Made by a program: the position numbers and the translations under genes. Below are positions 7,490-16,705 of a stretch of DNA of 64,000 nucleotides, piece by piece. The notes beneath the pieces are model-generated. The model saw only the letters and a list, made by a program, of their open reading frames with translations, was not told the origin of the DNA and made no database searches. Each line of letters starts with the position of its first letter. Position 1 is the stretch's first letter. This DNA comes from Polaribacter sp. Z022 (GTDB lineage Bacteria; Bacteroidota; Bacteroidia; Flavobacteriales; Flavobacteriaceae), in contig NZ_JALCZO010000003.1 of NCBI RefSeq assembly GCF_023555495.1, positions 186,001 to 250,000 of the forward strand, given 5' to 3'.

Positions 7490-8581
7490 ATGAAAACAAT
7501 AAATTTTTCTAGGGTAGATAAGGCTAAGTTCTTTAGAACTCTTAACAAAAGAGTGAATACTTATTTTAAAGATAATAAGTTAAAAAGAACTGGTAACTGG
7601 AAATTGTACACTAAAGCAATTATAATGTTTTCGCTTTTTTTAGTACCATTTATTTTGGTATTAACAGTAGCTATGCCTCAATGGACAATGATACTTTTAA
7701 TGGTTGTTACCGGAATTGGAATGGCTGGTGTTGGTATGAATGTAATGCATGATGCAAATCATGATTCTTTTTCTAAAAGAAAATGGGTAAATAAACTGAT
7801 GGGAAGCAGTATTTATATTTTAGCTGGTAACGTTTATAACTGGAAAGTACAACACAATGTATTACACCATACTTTTACAAATGTAGAAGGTCATGATGAA
7901 GATATTGATGCTGGAAGAATTATTCGTTTTTCTCAACACTCTAAATGGTTTAATATTCATAAATTTCAAAAATATTATTCTATTTTTTTATACGGATTAT
8001 TAACTATTAATTGGGCAATAACAACAGATGTAAAACAAATGCATCGTTATTTAAAAAGAAAATTGTCTTATGGTAAATTTCCAAATCCAGCTACAGAATG
8101 GACTAAATTGGTTATTTCTAAAATAATCTATTATTTTTTATGGATTGCTTTACCAATTTTAGTTTTAGATGTTTCTTGGTGGAAAGTTTTAATTGGCTTT
8201 TTTGTAATGCATTATACTGCAGGAATGATTTTAAGTTTGGTTTTTCAATTGGCACATATTGTTCCTAATACAGAGATGCCATTACCAGATAAAGATGGAA
8301 ATTTAGAACACACTTGGGCAGTCCATCAATTATACACAACCTCTAACTTTGCACCTAGCAACTGGTTGGTAAATTTCTATACTGGTGGGTTAAATCATCA
8401 AGTTGAACATCATATTTTTCCACACATTTCTCATGTACATTATAACAAATTAGCTAAAATTGTAAAAGAAACTGCTAAGGAGTTTAATTTACCTTACAAC
8501 GAATACAATACAATGAGTAAAGCAATTGTAGAGCATTTTAGACATTTAGGAGTTTTAGGACAAAAACCAGAAGTAGCATAA
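7490..8581 (+). CDS. Membrane fatty acid desaturase
   Basis: 363 residues. The three histidine boxes of the membrane desaturases are present: HDANHD (about residues 87-92), HNVLHH (about 122-127) and QVEHH (about 304-308). Four membrane helices are expected (pairs near 45-90 and 180-250). The Gln in the third box is the form found in delta-5/delta-6 and linoleoyl-CoA-type front-end desaturases; no cytochrome b5 domain is fused, so an external electron donor is needed. It introduces a double bond into acyl chains of membrane lipids, plausibly for cold adaptation. It precedes the aminotransferase by 34 bases and may be cotranscribed with it. Confidence 0.93.
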   Translation: MKTINFSRVDKAKFFRTLNKRVNTYFKDNKLKRTGNWKLYTKAIIMFSLFLVPFILVLTVAMPQWTMILLMVVTGIGMAGVGMNVMHDANHDSFSKRKWVNKLMGSSIYILAGNVYNWKVQHNVLHHTFTNVEGHDEDIDAGRIIRFSQHSKWFNIHKFQKYYSIFLYGLLTINWAITTDVKQMHRYLKRKLSYGKFPNPATEWTKLVISKIIYYFLWIALPILVLDVSWWKVLIGFFVMHYTAGMILSLVFQLAHIVPNTEMPLPDKDGNLEHTWAVHQLYTTSNFAPSNWLVNFYTGGLNHQVEHHIFPHISHVHYNKLAKIVKETAKEFNLPYNEYNTMSKAIVEHFRHLGVLGQKPEVA

Positions 8582-8615
8582 GTAATACAACAACCACAAC
8601 ACAACTAATACAAAA

Positions 8616-9803
8616 ATGAAAAATCCATTATCGGACAGAATTAACAGTTTACCTGTATCACAAACTTTAGCAATGGCTGCTAAAGCAAGAGAATTAAGAG
8701 CAGAAGGCAAAGATATTATTGGTTTAAGTTTGGGAGAACCAGATTTTAATACACCAGAATTTATTAAAGACGCTGCTATTGAAGCAATTAACCAAAACTA
8801 CAATTCATATTCACCTGTAGATGGTTATGCAGATTTAAAAGAAGCTGTTTGTACAAAATTTAAACGTGATAATAATTTAGACTACAAACCAAGTCAAATT
8901 GTTGTTTCTACAGGAGCAAAACAATCTATTGCAAACATTGCTCAAGTATTATTAAACCCAGGAGATGAAGTATTATTACCTGCTCCTTATTGGGTTAGTT
9001 ATTCTGCAATTGCTACTTTATGTGAAGCAACTTATGTAGAAATACCATCTTCTATTGAAACTGATTTTAAAATTACTCCAGAACAATTAGAAGCTGCTAT
9101 TACTCCTAAAACAAAAATGATTTTCTTTAACTCTCCAAATAACCCTAGTGGAACTATATACAGTGAAGCAGAATATAGAGCTTTGGCTGCAGTTTTAGAA
9201 AAACACCCACAGATTTACATCTTATCAGATGAGATTTATGAACACATAAATTACGAGACTAAACCTTTTAGTTTTGCTGCTATTGAAAGCATGTATGATA
9301 GAACAATTACAGTTAATGGTTTAGCAAAAGCTTTTGCTATGACTGGTTGGAGAATTGGTTTTATTGGTGCACCAGAATGGATTGCTAAAGCTTGTACAAA
9401 AATGCAAGGTCAAGTTACCTCTGGTACAAACTGTATTGCTCAAAGAGCTGCAATTACTGCTTTATTAGCACCTGTTTCTAAAATACAATTTATGGTTGAT
9501 GAGTTTAAAACTCGTAGAGATATAATTATAGGTTTATTAAGAGAAATTGATGGTTTTAAAGTAAACGTTCCTGAAGGTGCTTTTTATGTATTCCCTGATG
9601 TTTCTGAGTTCTTTGGTAAAACTATTGATGGTGTAAAAATTGAAACTGCAAGTGATTTTTCTTTATTTATTTTAGAAAAAGCAAATGTTGCTACAGTTAC
9701 TGGTGATGCTTTTGGTACACCAAACTGTATTAGAATTTCTTATGCAGCATCAGAATTACAAATAAGAGAAGCTATTAAAAGAATAAAAGAAGCTTTGAGT
9801 TAA
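8616..9803 (+). CDS. Class I pyridoxal phosphate aminotransferase (aspartate type)
   Basis: 395 residues, fold type I. The PLP-binding Lys is about residue 238 in NGLAKAFAMTGWRIGF, the Asn and Asp/Tyr contacts are in NSPNNPSG and SDEIYEHI, and the substrate-carboxylate Arg is in NCIRISYA. The N-terminal LSLGEPDFNTPEFI is typical of subgroup I-gamma aspartate/prephenate aminotransferases. It most likely transfers the amino group between aspartate and 2-oxoglutarate, and may also act on prephenate; which one cannot be settled from sequence alone. It ends 30 bases before a strong terminator. Confidence 0.92.
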   Translation: MKNPLSDRINSLPVSQTLAMAAKARELRAEGKDIIGLSLGEPDFNTPEFIKDAAIEAINQNYNSYSPVDGYADLKEAVCTKFKRDNNLDYKPSQIVVSTGAKQSIANIAQVLLNPGDEVLLPAPYWVSYSAIATLCEATYVEIPSSIETDFKITPEQLEAAITPKTKMIFFNSPNNPSGTIYSEAEYRALAAVLEKHPQIYILSDEIYEHINYETKPFSFAAIESMYDRTITVNGLAKAFAMTGWRIGFIGAPEWIAKACTKMQGQVTSGTNCIAQRAAITALLAPVSKIQFMVDEFKTRRDIIIGLLREIDGFKVNVPEGAFYVFPDVSEFFGKTIDGVKIETASDFSLFILEKANVATVTGDAFGTPNCIRISYAASELQIREAIKRIKEALS

Positions 9804-9831
9804 ATTTATTTTCAACTCAGTAAACAATATT

Positions 9832-9863
9832 AAAAATCTCACAGAATTTCTGTGAGATTTTTT
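9832..9863 (+). terminator. Terminator after the aminotransferase gene
   Basis: AATCTCACAG pairs with CTGTGAGATT around AATTT... and is followed by a T run. A-rich on the left, so it could also act on the other strand. Confidence 0.9.
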
Positions 9864-9926
9864 ATTTTTACCTCATTAACCAATCTATAAAAGTAGATTT
9901 TTCTGTTTTTAATCTTATAAAAATTT

Positions 9927-10991
9927 ATGCTTTCATTTTTACTATCAATCATTAATCCAAATGTTTCTAGTTATTGTTACATCCTTTTTATAGATAACCA
10001 AAACTCAGAAGCAATCAATAACTTTATTGTAAATACAGATCCTAGAAGTTTACTTTTAGGCATCTTCATAGGTTTAATGTTGGTGATGGCAATTTATAAT
10101 TTCTTATTATATTTTTCTTTAAGAGATAAAGCTTATTTGTATTATGTTGGCACTGTAATTTTTGGGCTTTTAACCTCTTTAGCAATTAATAAAATAAGTG
10201 GTCAATATTTTTGGCCAAATCAACCAAATTTAGATAAAACTATTTACATCACTTTTGCTGGAATTAGTATGTTTTTTTCCAGTCGATTTGCGGCGATTTT
10301 CTTAGAATTAAAAGAACACCATAAACTACTAAACAAATTTATGTGGGTAATTGCCTGCTTAAGTTTATTATTAACTCTTCTTAGTTTTATTCTCACATTA
10401 AAACAGATTACTCCATTTGGCAGATGGTTAGTATTATTATCTTTTCCTTCTTATATAATCGTAGCTATTATTGCCTACAGAAAGGGATTAGTAGTTGCAA
10501 AGTTTTACTTATTGGCTTGGATACCTTATGTGTTAGGCCTACTAATAAGAACCATGCATGGTGCCAATTGGATACCAACCAATCAACTTGTATTATCATC
10601 TATAGAAATTGGTGGAGCTTTAGAAATCATGTTACTTTCTTTTGCTTTGGCATATAGAATTAAAAAAATCCAAAAAGAAAACACATTAATAAGTGTGCAA
10701 CTACAAGAATATATCTCAAGAGTATTAATTTTAGAAGAAAAAATACAATCTAAAAATTCTCCAGAAGAAAATGTTCTTGAAAAAAAGATTGAAATTATTG
10801 CTCAAGAACATAAACTTACTGAAAGAGAAACTGATGTATTTTTGTATTTAGCAAAAGGACTTAACAATCAAAAAATTGCTGATGAATTATTTGTTTCTAT
10901 AAACACGGTAAAATTTCATACTAGAAATATCTATGAAAAATTAGATATTAAAAAGAGAAATGAAATAAATACAAGAATACTCTATACCTAG
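9927..10991 (+). CDS. 7TM-DISM membrane receptor fused to LuxR-type HTH, N-terminally shortened
   Basis: 354 residues. About seven membrane helices of the 7TMR-DISM type span residues 42-245 (SLLLGIFIGLMLVMAIYNFLLYFSLRDKAYLYYV is the characteristic first helix). A coiled-coil linker follows (about 247-290), then a GerE/LuxR helix-turn-helix (about 290-352, LTERETDVFLYLAKGLNNQKIADELF and SINTVKFHTRN). Relatives normally have a signal peptide and an extracellular DISMED2 sensor of about 130 residues before the helices; here only about 40 poorly matching residues remain and just 60 bases separate the start from the previous terminator. It probably regulates genes in response to a membrane signal, but may be a degraded sensor. 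Confidence 0.8.
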   Translation: MLSFLLSIINPNVSSYCYILFIDNQNSEAINNFIVNTDPRSLLLGIFIGLMLVMAIYNFLLYFSLRDKAYLYYVGTVIFGLLTSLAINKISGQYFWPNQPNLDKTIYITFAGISMFFSSRFAAIFLELKEHHKLLNKFMWVIACLSLLLTLLSFILTLKQITPFGRWLVLLSFPSYIIVAIIAYRKGLVVAKFYLLAWIPYVLGLLIRTMHGANWIPTNQLVLSSIEIGGALEIMLLSFALAYRIKKIQKENTLISVQLQEYISRVLILEEKIQSKNSPEENVLEKKIEIIAQEHKLTERETDVFLYLAKGLNNQKIADELFVSINTVKFHTRNIYEKLDIKKRNEINTRILYT

Positions 10992-11085
10992 TAAATACTT
11001 TCTTTTTTACACAAAACTACCTAAAATAGTAGCACTAATTTAAATGCTATTTATTAGAATTGTATTCAATTTAAACTTTAAAAAA

Positions 11086-11976
11086 ATGAAAGAGTTAGAA
11101 CATTCAGACATACAAATTGGGGATATTTTAATTTTTGAATATCCAGATTTTAATTGGGAGGAAGTAGAAAATATTTGGAAAAATAAAGAGCAGAAATATA
11201 AAAATCAGTCAGAAAAACTGAAAGCAATTGGTTGGTATTTAATACATTTTGCAATTGCTTGGTGTGATCCAGGAAAAAACCCAGAAACCTATAAGAATAT
11301 TTATCATGCAGCAATTTGGGGTAATGTAGATATTTATAGAGCATCTACGTTAGAACAACCGAACTTCCAAGACAGAATAGTTCAAGCTGGTACACGTGGT
11401 ATAGATCAAGCTAGTCTAAAAGATACAATGAAAGAACCAAGTGTTCAAACCATTTATGTTTGTAGACATATCAATAAAACTAAATTTGATGATTTTGAGA
11501 CAAAAATCAATACAGTAATTAGAGAGTACTATAACAATACTTCTTTAAAATATTCCTTTGAAACAGCTTGGTTACTGTCTGTTTTATGTTCTTTACGCTA
11601 CAATACAGGAACTTTATATAAAGTTTTAGTAAAAAAATATGGCTTAACTAAAGCTAGCCTTTTAATCTTATCCATCACAACATTAGTGCAATATTATAGT
11701 AAGTTTCACAAAAAAGAGATGATTGCTTGCTCTCCCTTGGTTGCAGATATCTTTATGGATGCTAAAATCCCTTTAGCTATTGACACATTAGTAACAACTA
11801 AACCAGAAGATAAATTAACACTAGTTGATTTAGATCTAGTTTCTTGGGACATAAATGAAAAAGATATTAAACTAGAAATGCCTTTTTCTGTAACTAATGA
11901 TACTGTAGTAACACCAAGACAAATAATGGAATCTCAAAGTGTAGCAATTATTGGATATTTGTCTCATAAAAAATAA
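11086..11976 (+). CDS. YiiX-like permuted NlpC/P60 (papain-fold) protein
   Basis: 296 residues from the ATG at 11086; an in-frame ATG 14 codons earlier is less likely because the conserved part begins with IQIGDILIF. The pattern of permuted NlpC/P60 proteins of the YiiX/YebB type can be seen: GDILIFE near the start, the His in IYHAAIWGN, and the nucleophile Cys in MIACSPLVADIF near the C-terminal third. Such proteins are predicted amidases or peptidases acting on peptides, lipids or acyl groups. No signal peptide is visible, so it is probably cytoplasmic. It shares direction with the LuxR-type gene 95 bases upstream and ends at its own terminator. Confidence 0.62.
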   Translation: MKELEHSDIQIGDILIFEYPDFNWEEVENIWKNKEQKYKNQSEKLKAIGWYLIHFAIAWCDPGKNPETYKNIYHAAIWGNVDIYRASTLEQPNFQDRIVQAGTRGIDQASLKDTMKEPSVQTIYVCRHINKTKFDDFETKINTVIREYYNNTSLKYSFETAWLLSVLCSLRYNTGTLYKVLVKKYGLTKASLLILSITTLVQYYSKFHKKEMIACSPLVADIFMDAKIPLAIDTLVTTKPEDKLTLVDLDLVSWDINEKDIKLEMPFSVTNDTVVTPRQIMESQSVAIIGYLSHKK

Positions 11977-11993
11977 CTCTTTAATTTTATTAT

Positions 11994-12044
11994 AACAAAC
12001 CGTAAAACAATTTTAACTATAAAATTATTTTACGGTTTTTTGTT
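11994..12044 (+). terminator. Terminator after the YiiX-like gene
   Basis: A long inverted repeat, AACCGTAAAA...TTTTACGGTT, followed by a T run. The interior is AT-rich with one mismatch. The flanking AACAAA and TTTGTT extend the symmetry. Confidence 0.85.
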
Positions 12045-12078
12045 ACACTATAATTTCTCTTTTTACTACAAACTAAAA

Positions 12079-12100
12079 TAGTAACTAATATTAGTTACTA
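12079..12100. promoter_or_regulatory. 22-base perfect palindrome, candidate operator
   Basis: TAGTAACTAAT is followed directly by its exact reverse complement, with no spacer. There is no T run, so it is not a terminator. It lies about 170 bases before the next gene. The core AACTAAT/ATTAGTT resembles the dyads in front of blaI but with two fewer central bases. Confidence 0.5.
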
Positions 12101-12181
12101 AAGCATCTAAAATTTAAAGTTTTTTAAAAAACAAGTTTCATTTACTAAAAAACCAATGAAATAAAGGGTTTGTATATAATA

Positions 12182-12223
12182 AACTATCTAAAAGGATAGG
12201 CTTAACTATCTGAAAAGATGGGC
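12182..12223 (+). repeat. Tandem pair of 20-base hairpin units upstream of the LamG gene set
   Basis: AACTATCTAAAAGGATAGGC and AACTATCTGAAAAGATGGGC lie 22 bases apart and differ at three positions. Each can form CTATC/GATAG (second copy GATGG) with a six-base loop. Two helical turns of spacing suits paired protein binding; it sits 46 bases before the next ATG. Confidence 0.5.
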
Positions 12224-12269
12224 AAATCATTTCAATATCTTCATAAAATTGTACCAGAATTAAAAAGCT

Positions 12270-12530
12270 ATGCATCAAGAAATACATAAAAAATCATTGT
12301 TATATACTTTAAAAGAAAATAGGATAAAAGTTAAAACATTTACAAAATACCTCATAGTTTTTTCTATAAGTGTTTGTATCATATTATTATTATTAAGTAT
12401 AAAGCAAGAAACCCAAACTTATCTTTTTATTACAATTCCAATTGTAATATACATTCTATATGCTTCATACAAAATAGTTTCAATATGGCAAATACATAAA
12501 AAGATAAAACAGAAAATAAAATCACTTTAA
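12270..12530 (+). CDS. Small two-helix membrane protein, function unknown
   Basis: 86 residues: a basic N-terminus (residues 1-25), two hydrophobic helices (about 27-45, YLIVFSISVCIILLLLSI, and 51-72) separated by a short polar turn, and a Lys-rich end (HKKIKQKIKSL). The basic ends suggest both termini are cytoplasmic. No domain is recognised. It starts 21 bases before the large LamG protein and lies downstream of the tandem hairpin units, so it is probably the first gene of that transcript. It is short, but codon use matches its neighbours. Confidence 0.6.
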   Translation: MHQEIHKKSLLYTLKENRIKVKTFTKYLIVFSISVCIILLLLSIKQETQTYLFITIPIVIYILYASYKIVSIWQIHKKIKQKIKSL

Positions 12531-12551
12531 GAATAAATAAATTTATATGTA

Positions 12552-15500
12552 ATGAAAAAAATAATACTTTTAATAACGTTTTTCTTTAATATTGGGCTAA
12601 TTTTTTCACAAGTAAACGTTACAAACGATAATGTTGCTGCTACTTATCTTGGAACTCAGACTGGGCAATCTTTTGAAACATCTGTGGATGGAACAATAAT
12701 AAGTATAGGTGTAACAAATAACTTAGCATGCAACTGTACTTTAAAAATATATGCAGGTGCAACTATTTCCGGAACAGAATTAGTAAGTCAATCTGTCACA
12801 TTAATTGATAATTATACTTCATCATCAGATTACTCTTATCAAGATTTAATACTTAATACTCCTTTAGCAGTTACTAAAAATACTATTTACACTTTTCAGC
12901 TTATAGGATTAACTGAACTAGGTTATTCATATTTAAACCCTTATCAAAATGGTACTATGTTTGTTTTTAGTGAAAGAAGTACAGAAGATGTAGCTTTTAT
13001 TATTTCGCAAAATCCTTCAAGTCTAATTCCTGTTCTAACAACAAATACAATAGCTAAAAATAAATTTACAAATGTCTCTGCAATAATGGGAGGAAATGTA
13101 ACTCACAATAATGGCTTAGCAATAATAGAAAGAGGTATACTTTACTCTACTACAGATCCAACCCCAGAGTTTGGAGAAATTAACGTTATTAAAGATACAA
13201 ACGGAACTATTGGTTTAGGAAGTTTTTCTGAAACTATAAATGGATTATCTGCAAACACAACATATTATTATAGAGCCTATGCCATTAATAGTGAAGGAAC
13301 AGGGTATGGAAAAGTAAAAAGTTTTACAACTTATAAAGCTTCTCCAACTATTGTTGATTTTGATAATGAAACGTGGAACGATGGTGATACTCATGGTTCT
13401 AACACCTATATCTCAAAAGGTTTAAAATTTGTTGTTTCTAATGGCAATTGGGAAAGAGACACTAATCAAGGAGAAAATGGGTCAAACTCACTTAGAGGTG
13501 CAACAACAGGAGGTGGAGAAACAATAACTATTACTGCCGAAAATAATACTGATGAATTTGACTTTATTTCTTTTTATTATAATGGATCTGGGGCTTCATA
13601 CATAGAAAAAATTGAAGCCTTCACTAGCGATGGTGCTATAAGTAATGGTGTAGATGAAACCAATATTTTTTCGGATGGTAGTTATACAATGGACGCTTCA
13701 AAATTTACAAATATTGACAAAGTAGTTATAACTAATGTAAATTATTATTATCCTTTTGTAGAATTTTTAGATACATTTATTTTCATAAATAATTTACCTT
13801 CAATTATTACTGATAATGCAAATAACATTTCTTTAAATGGTGCAAATTTAGGTGGAAGCAGTATAGATGATAAAGGAAATGCTATCACAGAAAAAGGTAT
13901 TGTATACTCATTTACAAATACAAATCCTGAAATTGGAAAAACAGGTGTAACAAAAGACACCTATGGCACTGGAAATTTAGATTTCACCAAAAACATTTCT
14001 ATTTTAAAAAAAGGAACCACTTATTATTATAGAGCATATGTTATTAATAGTAAAGGAACTGCCTATGGAGCTATAAAAAGTTTCACTACTTTAAATGATA
14101 TCCCAATCGTTTCTACAACAGATGCAACCACAGTAACTGCCAATTCTGCATCATTAGCAGGTAATATTACCAGTCAAGGATACAGTCCAGTCACAGAACG
14201 TGGTATTTTATATTCATCTACAGATACAAACCCTAAAATTGGAGATCCTGGAGTAACAAAAAGTACAAATGGAACTGGAGTAGGTATATTTTCTGAAAAC
14301 ATAACAGGTTTAACAAGTCAAACAACTTATTATTACAGAGCCTACGCTACTAATACCCAAGGAACCTCTTATGGAGATGTAAAAGTCATTTTACTAAATA
14401 ATGCGCTTAATTTTGATGGCACTAATGATAGAATTACCATTGCAGATAATCCTGTTTTTGATTTTAGTTCAGGTTTTACTGCAGAAGCTTGGATAAAACC
14501 AGATGTTTTAGGAACACAAACATATTTAAGTCAATATGCAAATAACCAAGAAGCTTTTGCCTTTATACTACTTTCTTCTGGTAAGATAGAATTTACAGTA
14601 ACTACAGATGGTAGTACAGACCAATACTTTGAATCTTCAACAGCTATTAATGCTGGTACCTGGTCTCATATAGCATTAACTTTTAATGGCTCTGTAATGA
14701 ATGCATATATTAATGGTATAGCTGCTGGTTCATATAATGTATCAGGTACTATGTTTAGCAGTAGTGCAGATATTGAAATAGGAGCAAGAAATAATGCACA
14801 CTTTTTTAATGGAGATATAGATGAAGTTAGAATATGGACAAAAGTATTATCAGCTTCAGAAATATTAGCTCAAAAAGATAAAACACTTCCATCAAACACA
14901 CCAAATCTAGCTGCTTATTACAAAATGAATGAAGGAATAGCAGAAGCAGATAATTCTGGAATTATAACAATTACAGATAGTAGTTCTAACAATTTATCTG
15001 GTTCACTTAATGGGTTTGCAAAATCAGGTACCTCTTCAAATTTTGTACAAGGTGTTACAAATACTTTTCAAAACGGAATAATGGCAACTAATACTTTTGC
15101 TATAACTGGTAATTGGTCAACAGCAAGTAATTGGAGTTTAGGTGTTGTACCCTCTCAAGTAAACAAAACAATTATCGCTTCTGGTCAAACAGTTACAATA
15201 GATGTAGATAATTTAGTTATTGATGATTTTACATTAGAAAACACTGCTACTTTAAATATTCCAAAAGACAAAGAACTTACTATTCAAAACTCATTTTCAA
15301 CCAATGGTATACTAAATTTAAATTCAGACAAAACTACTAGTGGTGTTTTATTTGTAGAAGGTACTTCTACTGGAAACATTACTTATAAAAGAGGTGGTTT
15401 ATTAGCTAATAAGTGGAGTATTGTAACTCCTCCTGTTTCTGGACAAACTATAAAAACTTTTGCAGAAAATACAGCTAATGATATTCGTGTTAATCCAACT

Positions 15501-16688
15501 CCAAATCCAAATAGATATGCAATTGCTTATTATGATGACTCACAAACAGATGGAAACAAATGGATATATTATGATGCAGATGTATCTTCAGTTACAGAAT
15601 TTATAGCAGGACAGAGCTACTCAATTTCAAGAAGTACTGATGGTGAAGTTAGTTTTACTGGAACTTTAGCTGTTGACGATCTTACAAAAACGTTAATTGA
15701 TAATAAATGGAATGCTATTGGGAACCCATTTACAACCTATTACCCAGCAAATAAAAATACTTCATCTAGTTTTTTAAATGATAACTTTACTGCTTTAGAT
15801 GATAACTTTAAAAGCTTGTACTTGTGGGATAATACACAGAATAAATATATTGCGGTTTCTGAAGTAGATGCAACAAGTCGTTCTCTTCCTCCTGGACAAG
15901 GATTCTTTGTTTTTATGAAGTCTGGACAAACAGAAATTAAATTCAATGAAAACAAAAGAAGCATAAAACCAGTATCTAGCACATCTACTTTTGAAAAAAA
16001 TCTATCAACTCCTAGTATAACTTTAAAACTATCAAATAAAAACAACTATGTAACTACTGATATTAAATATTTTAAAAATGCTACTTTAGGTTTAGACCCT
16101 GGTTATGATATAGGCAATTTTAACGGAGCTAGTTTAGATGTTTTTACACGTTTAATAAACAACGAAAACAACAATAATTATACAATTCAATCATTACCAA
16201 ATAATAATTTTGAAAACATAGTAATACCAATTGGAGTAACTGCCAAAAAAGGAGAAATTATTCGTTTTTCTGCAAGCTACAACAACCTACCTTCTAATTT
16301 AAATTTATTTCTAGAAGACAAAATTCAAAATAAATTTATCGATTTAACTAACAATAACACAACAGAAGAAATTATAATTGAAAATGATATAAATGCTATT
16401 GGTAGATTTTATTTACATACTTCAAATAAAACTTTAAGCACAAATATTAATAATTCTCTTTCTAAAGTTAGCATTTTTAATATTGGTAAAACTATAAAAA
16501 TAACAAACTTAGATAACTATAATTCGAATCTTCAAATTTTCTCATCCATTGGAAAACAGGTTTTTAAATCTCAATTTAAAAAAACAGGTACAATGGATAT
16601 AGATTTATCTAATATTTCAATTGGTGTTTATATTGTAAAACTTGAAACCGAAAAAGGAATTTTGAGCAAAACAATTATCTTAAAATAA
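12552..16688 (+). CDS. Large secreted LamG-domain protein with T9SS sorting domain
   Basis: 1378 residues. Order: signal peptide (1-20); an N-terminal beta region; three repeats of about 90 residues, at roughly 174-260, 416-515 and 518-611, each containing ERGILYS or EKGIVYS and TTYYYRAYAINSEGT-like strands; an unrelated beta module between repeats 1 and 2; a LamG/concanavalin-like domain (about 616-770, NFDGTNDRITIADN, DIDEVRIWTKVLSA); a region starting TGNWSTASNWSLGVVP; and a C-terminal T9SS type A sorting domain (about 1300-1378, ending GVYIVKLETEKGILSKTIILK-like). It is exported by the Por/T9SS machinery and probably stays on the cell surface as an adhesin or glycan-binding protein. No catalytic domain was recognised. 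Confidence 0.87.
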   Translation: MKKIILLITFFFNIGLIFSQVNVTNDNVAATYLGTQTGQSFETSVDGTIISIGVTNNLACNCTLKIYAGATISGTELVSQSVTLIDNYTSSSDYSYQDLILNTPLAVTKNTIYTFQLIGLTELGYSYLNPYQNGTMFVFSERSTEDVAFIISQNPSSLIPVLTTNTIAKNKFTNVSAIMGGNVTHNNGLAIIERGILYSTTDPTPEFGEINVIKDTNGTIGLGSFSETINGLSANTTYYYRAYAINSEGTGYGKVKSFTTYKASPTIVDFDNETWNDGDTHGSNTYISKGLKFVVSNGNWERDTNQGENGSNSLRGATTGGGETITITAENNTDEFDFISFYYNGSGASYIEKIEAFTSDGAISNGVDETNIFSDGSYTMDASKFTNIDKVVITNVNYYYPFVEFLDTFIFINNLPSIITDNANNISLNGANLGGSSIDDKGNAITEKGIVYSFTNTNPEIGKTGVTKDTYGTGNLDFTKNISILKKGTTYYYRAYVINSKGTAYGAIKSFTTLNDIPIVSTTDATTVTANSASLAGNITSQGYSPVTERGILYSSTDTNPKIGDPGVTKSTNGTGVGIFSENITGLTSQTTYYYRAYATNTQGTSYGDVKVILLNNALNFDGTNDRITIADNPVFDFSSGFTAEAWIKPDVLGTQTYLSQYANNQEAFAFILLSSGKIEFTVTTDGSTDQYFESSTAINAGTWSHIALTFNGSVMNAYINGIAAGSYNVSGTMFSSSADIEIGARNNAHFFNGDIDEVRIWTKVLSASEILAQKDKTLPSNTPNLAAYYKMNEGIAEADNSGIITITDSSSNNLSGSLNGFAKSGTSSNFVQGVTNTFQNGIMATNTFAITGNWSTASNWSLGVVPSQVNKTIIASGQTVTIDVDNLVIDDFTLENTATLNIPKDKELTIQNSFSTNGILNLNSDKTTSGVLFVEGTSTGNITYKRGGLLANKWSIVTPPVSGQTIKTFAENTANDIRVNPTPNPNRYAIAYYDDSQTDGNKWIYYDADVSSVTEFIAGQSYSISRSTDGEVSFTGTLAVDDLTKTLIDNKWNAIGNPFTTYYPANKNTSSSFLNDNFTALDDNFKSLYLWDNTQNKYIAVSEVDATSRSLPPGQGFFVFMKSGQTEIKFNENKRSIKPVSSTSTFEKNLSTPSITLKLSNKNNYVTTDIKYFKNATLGLDPGYDIGNFNGASLDVFTRLINNENNNNYTIQSLPNNNFENIVIPIGVTAKKGEIIRFSASYNNLPSNLNLFLEDKIQNKFIDLTNNNTTEEIIIENDINAIGRFYLHTSNKTLSTNINNSLSKVSIFNIGKTIKITNLDNYNSNLQIFSSIGKQVFKSQFKKTGTMDIDLSNISIGVYIVKLETEKGILSKTIILK

Positions 16689-16705
16689 TTTAAATCTGTA
16701 GAAAA

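Noticed and set aside
7368..7499. Longer rsmG start adding 44 N-terminal residues
   Set aside because: The extension overlaps the desaturase start and its promoter, exceeds family length, and lies upstream of the rsmG -7 box.
9864..9926. Frameshifted DISMED2 remnant upstream of the DISM receptor
   Set aside because: Only about 60 bases separate the terminator and the start, too short to hold the missing domain in any frame.
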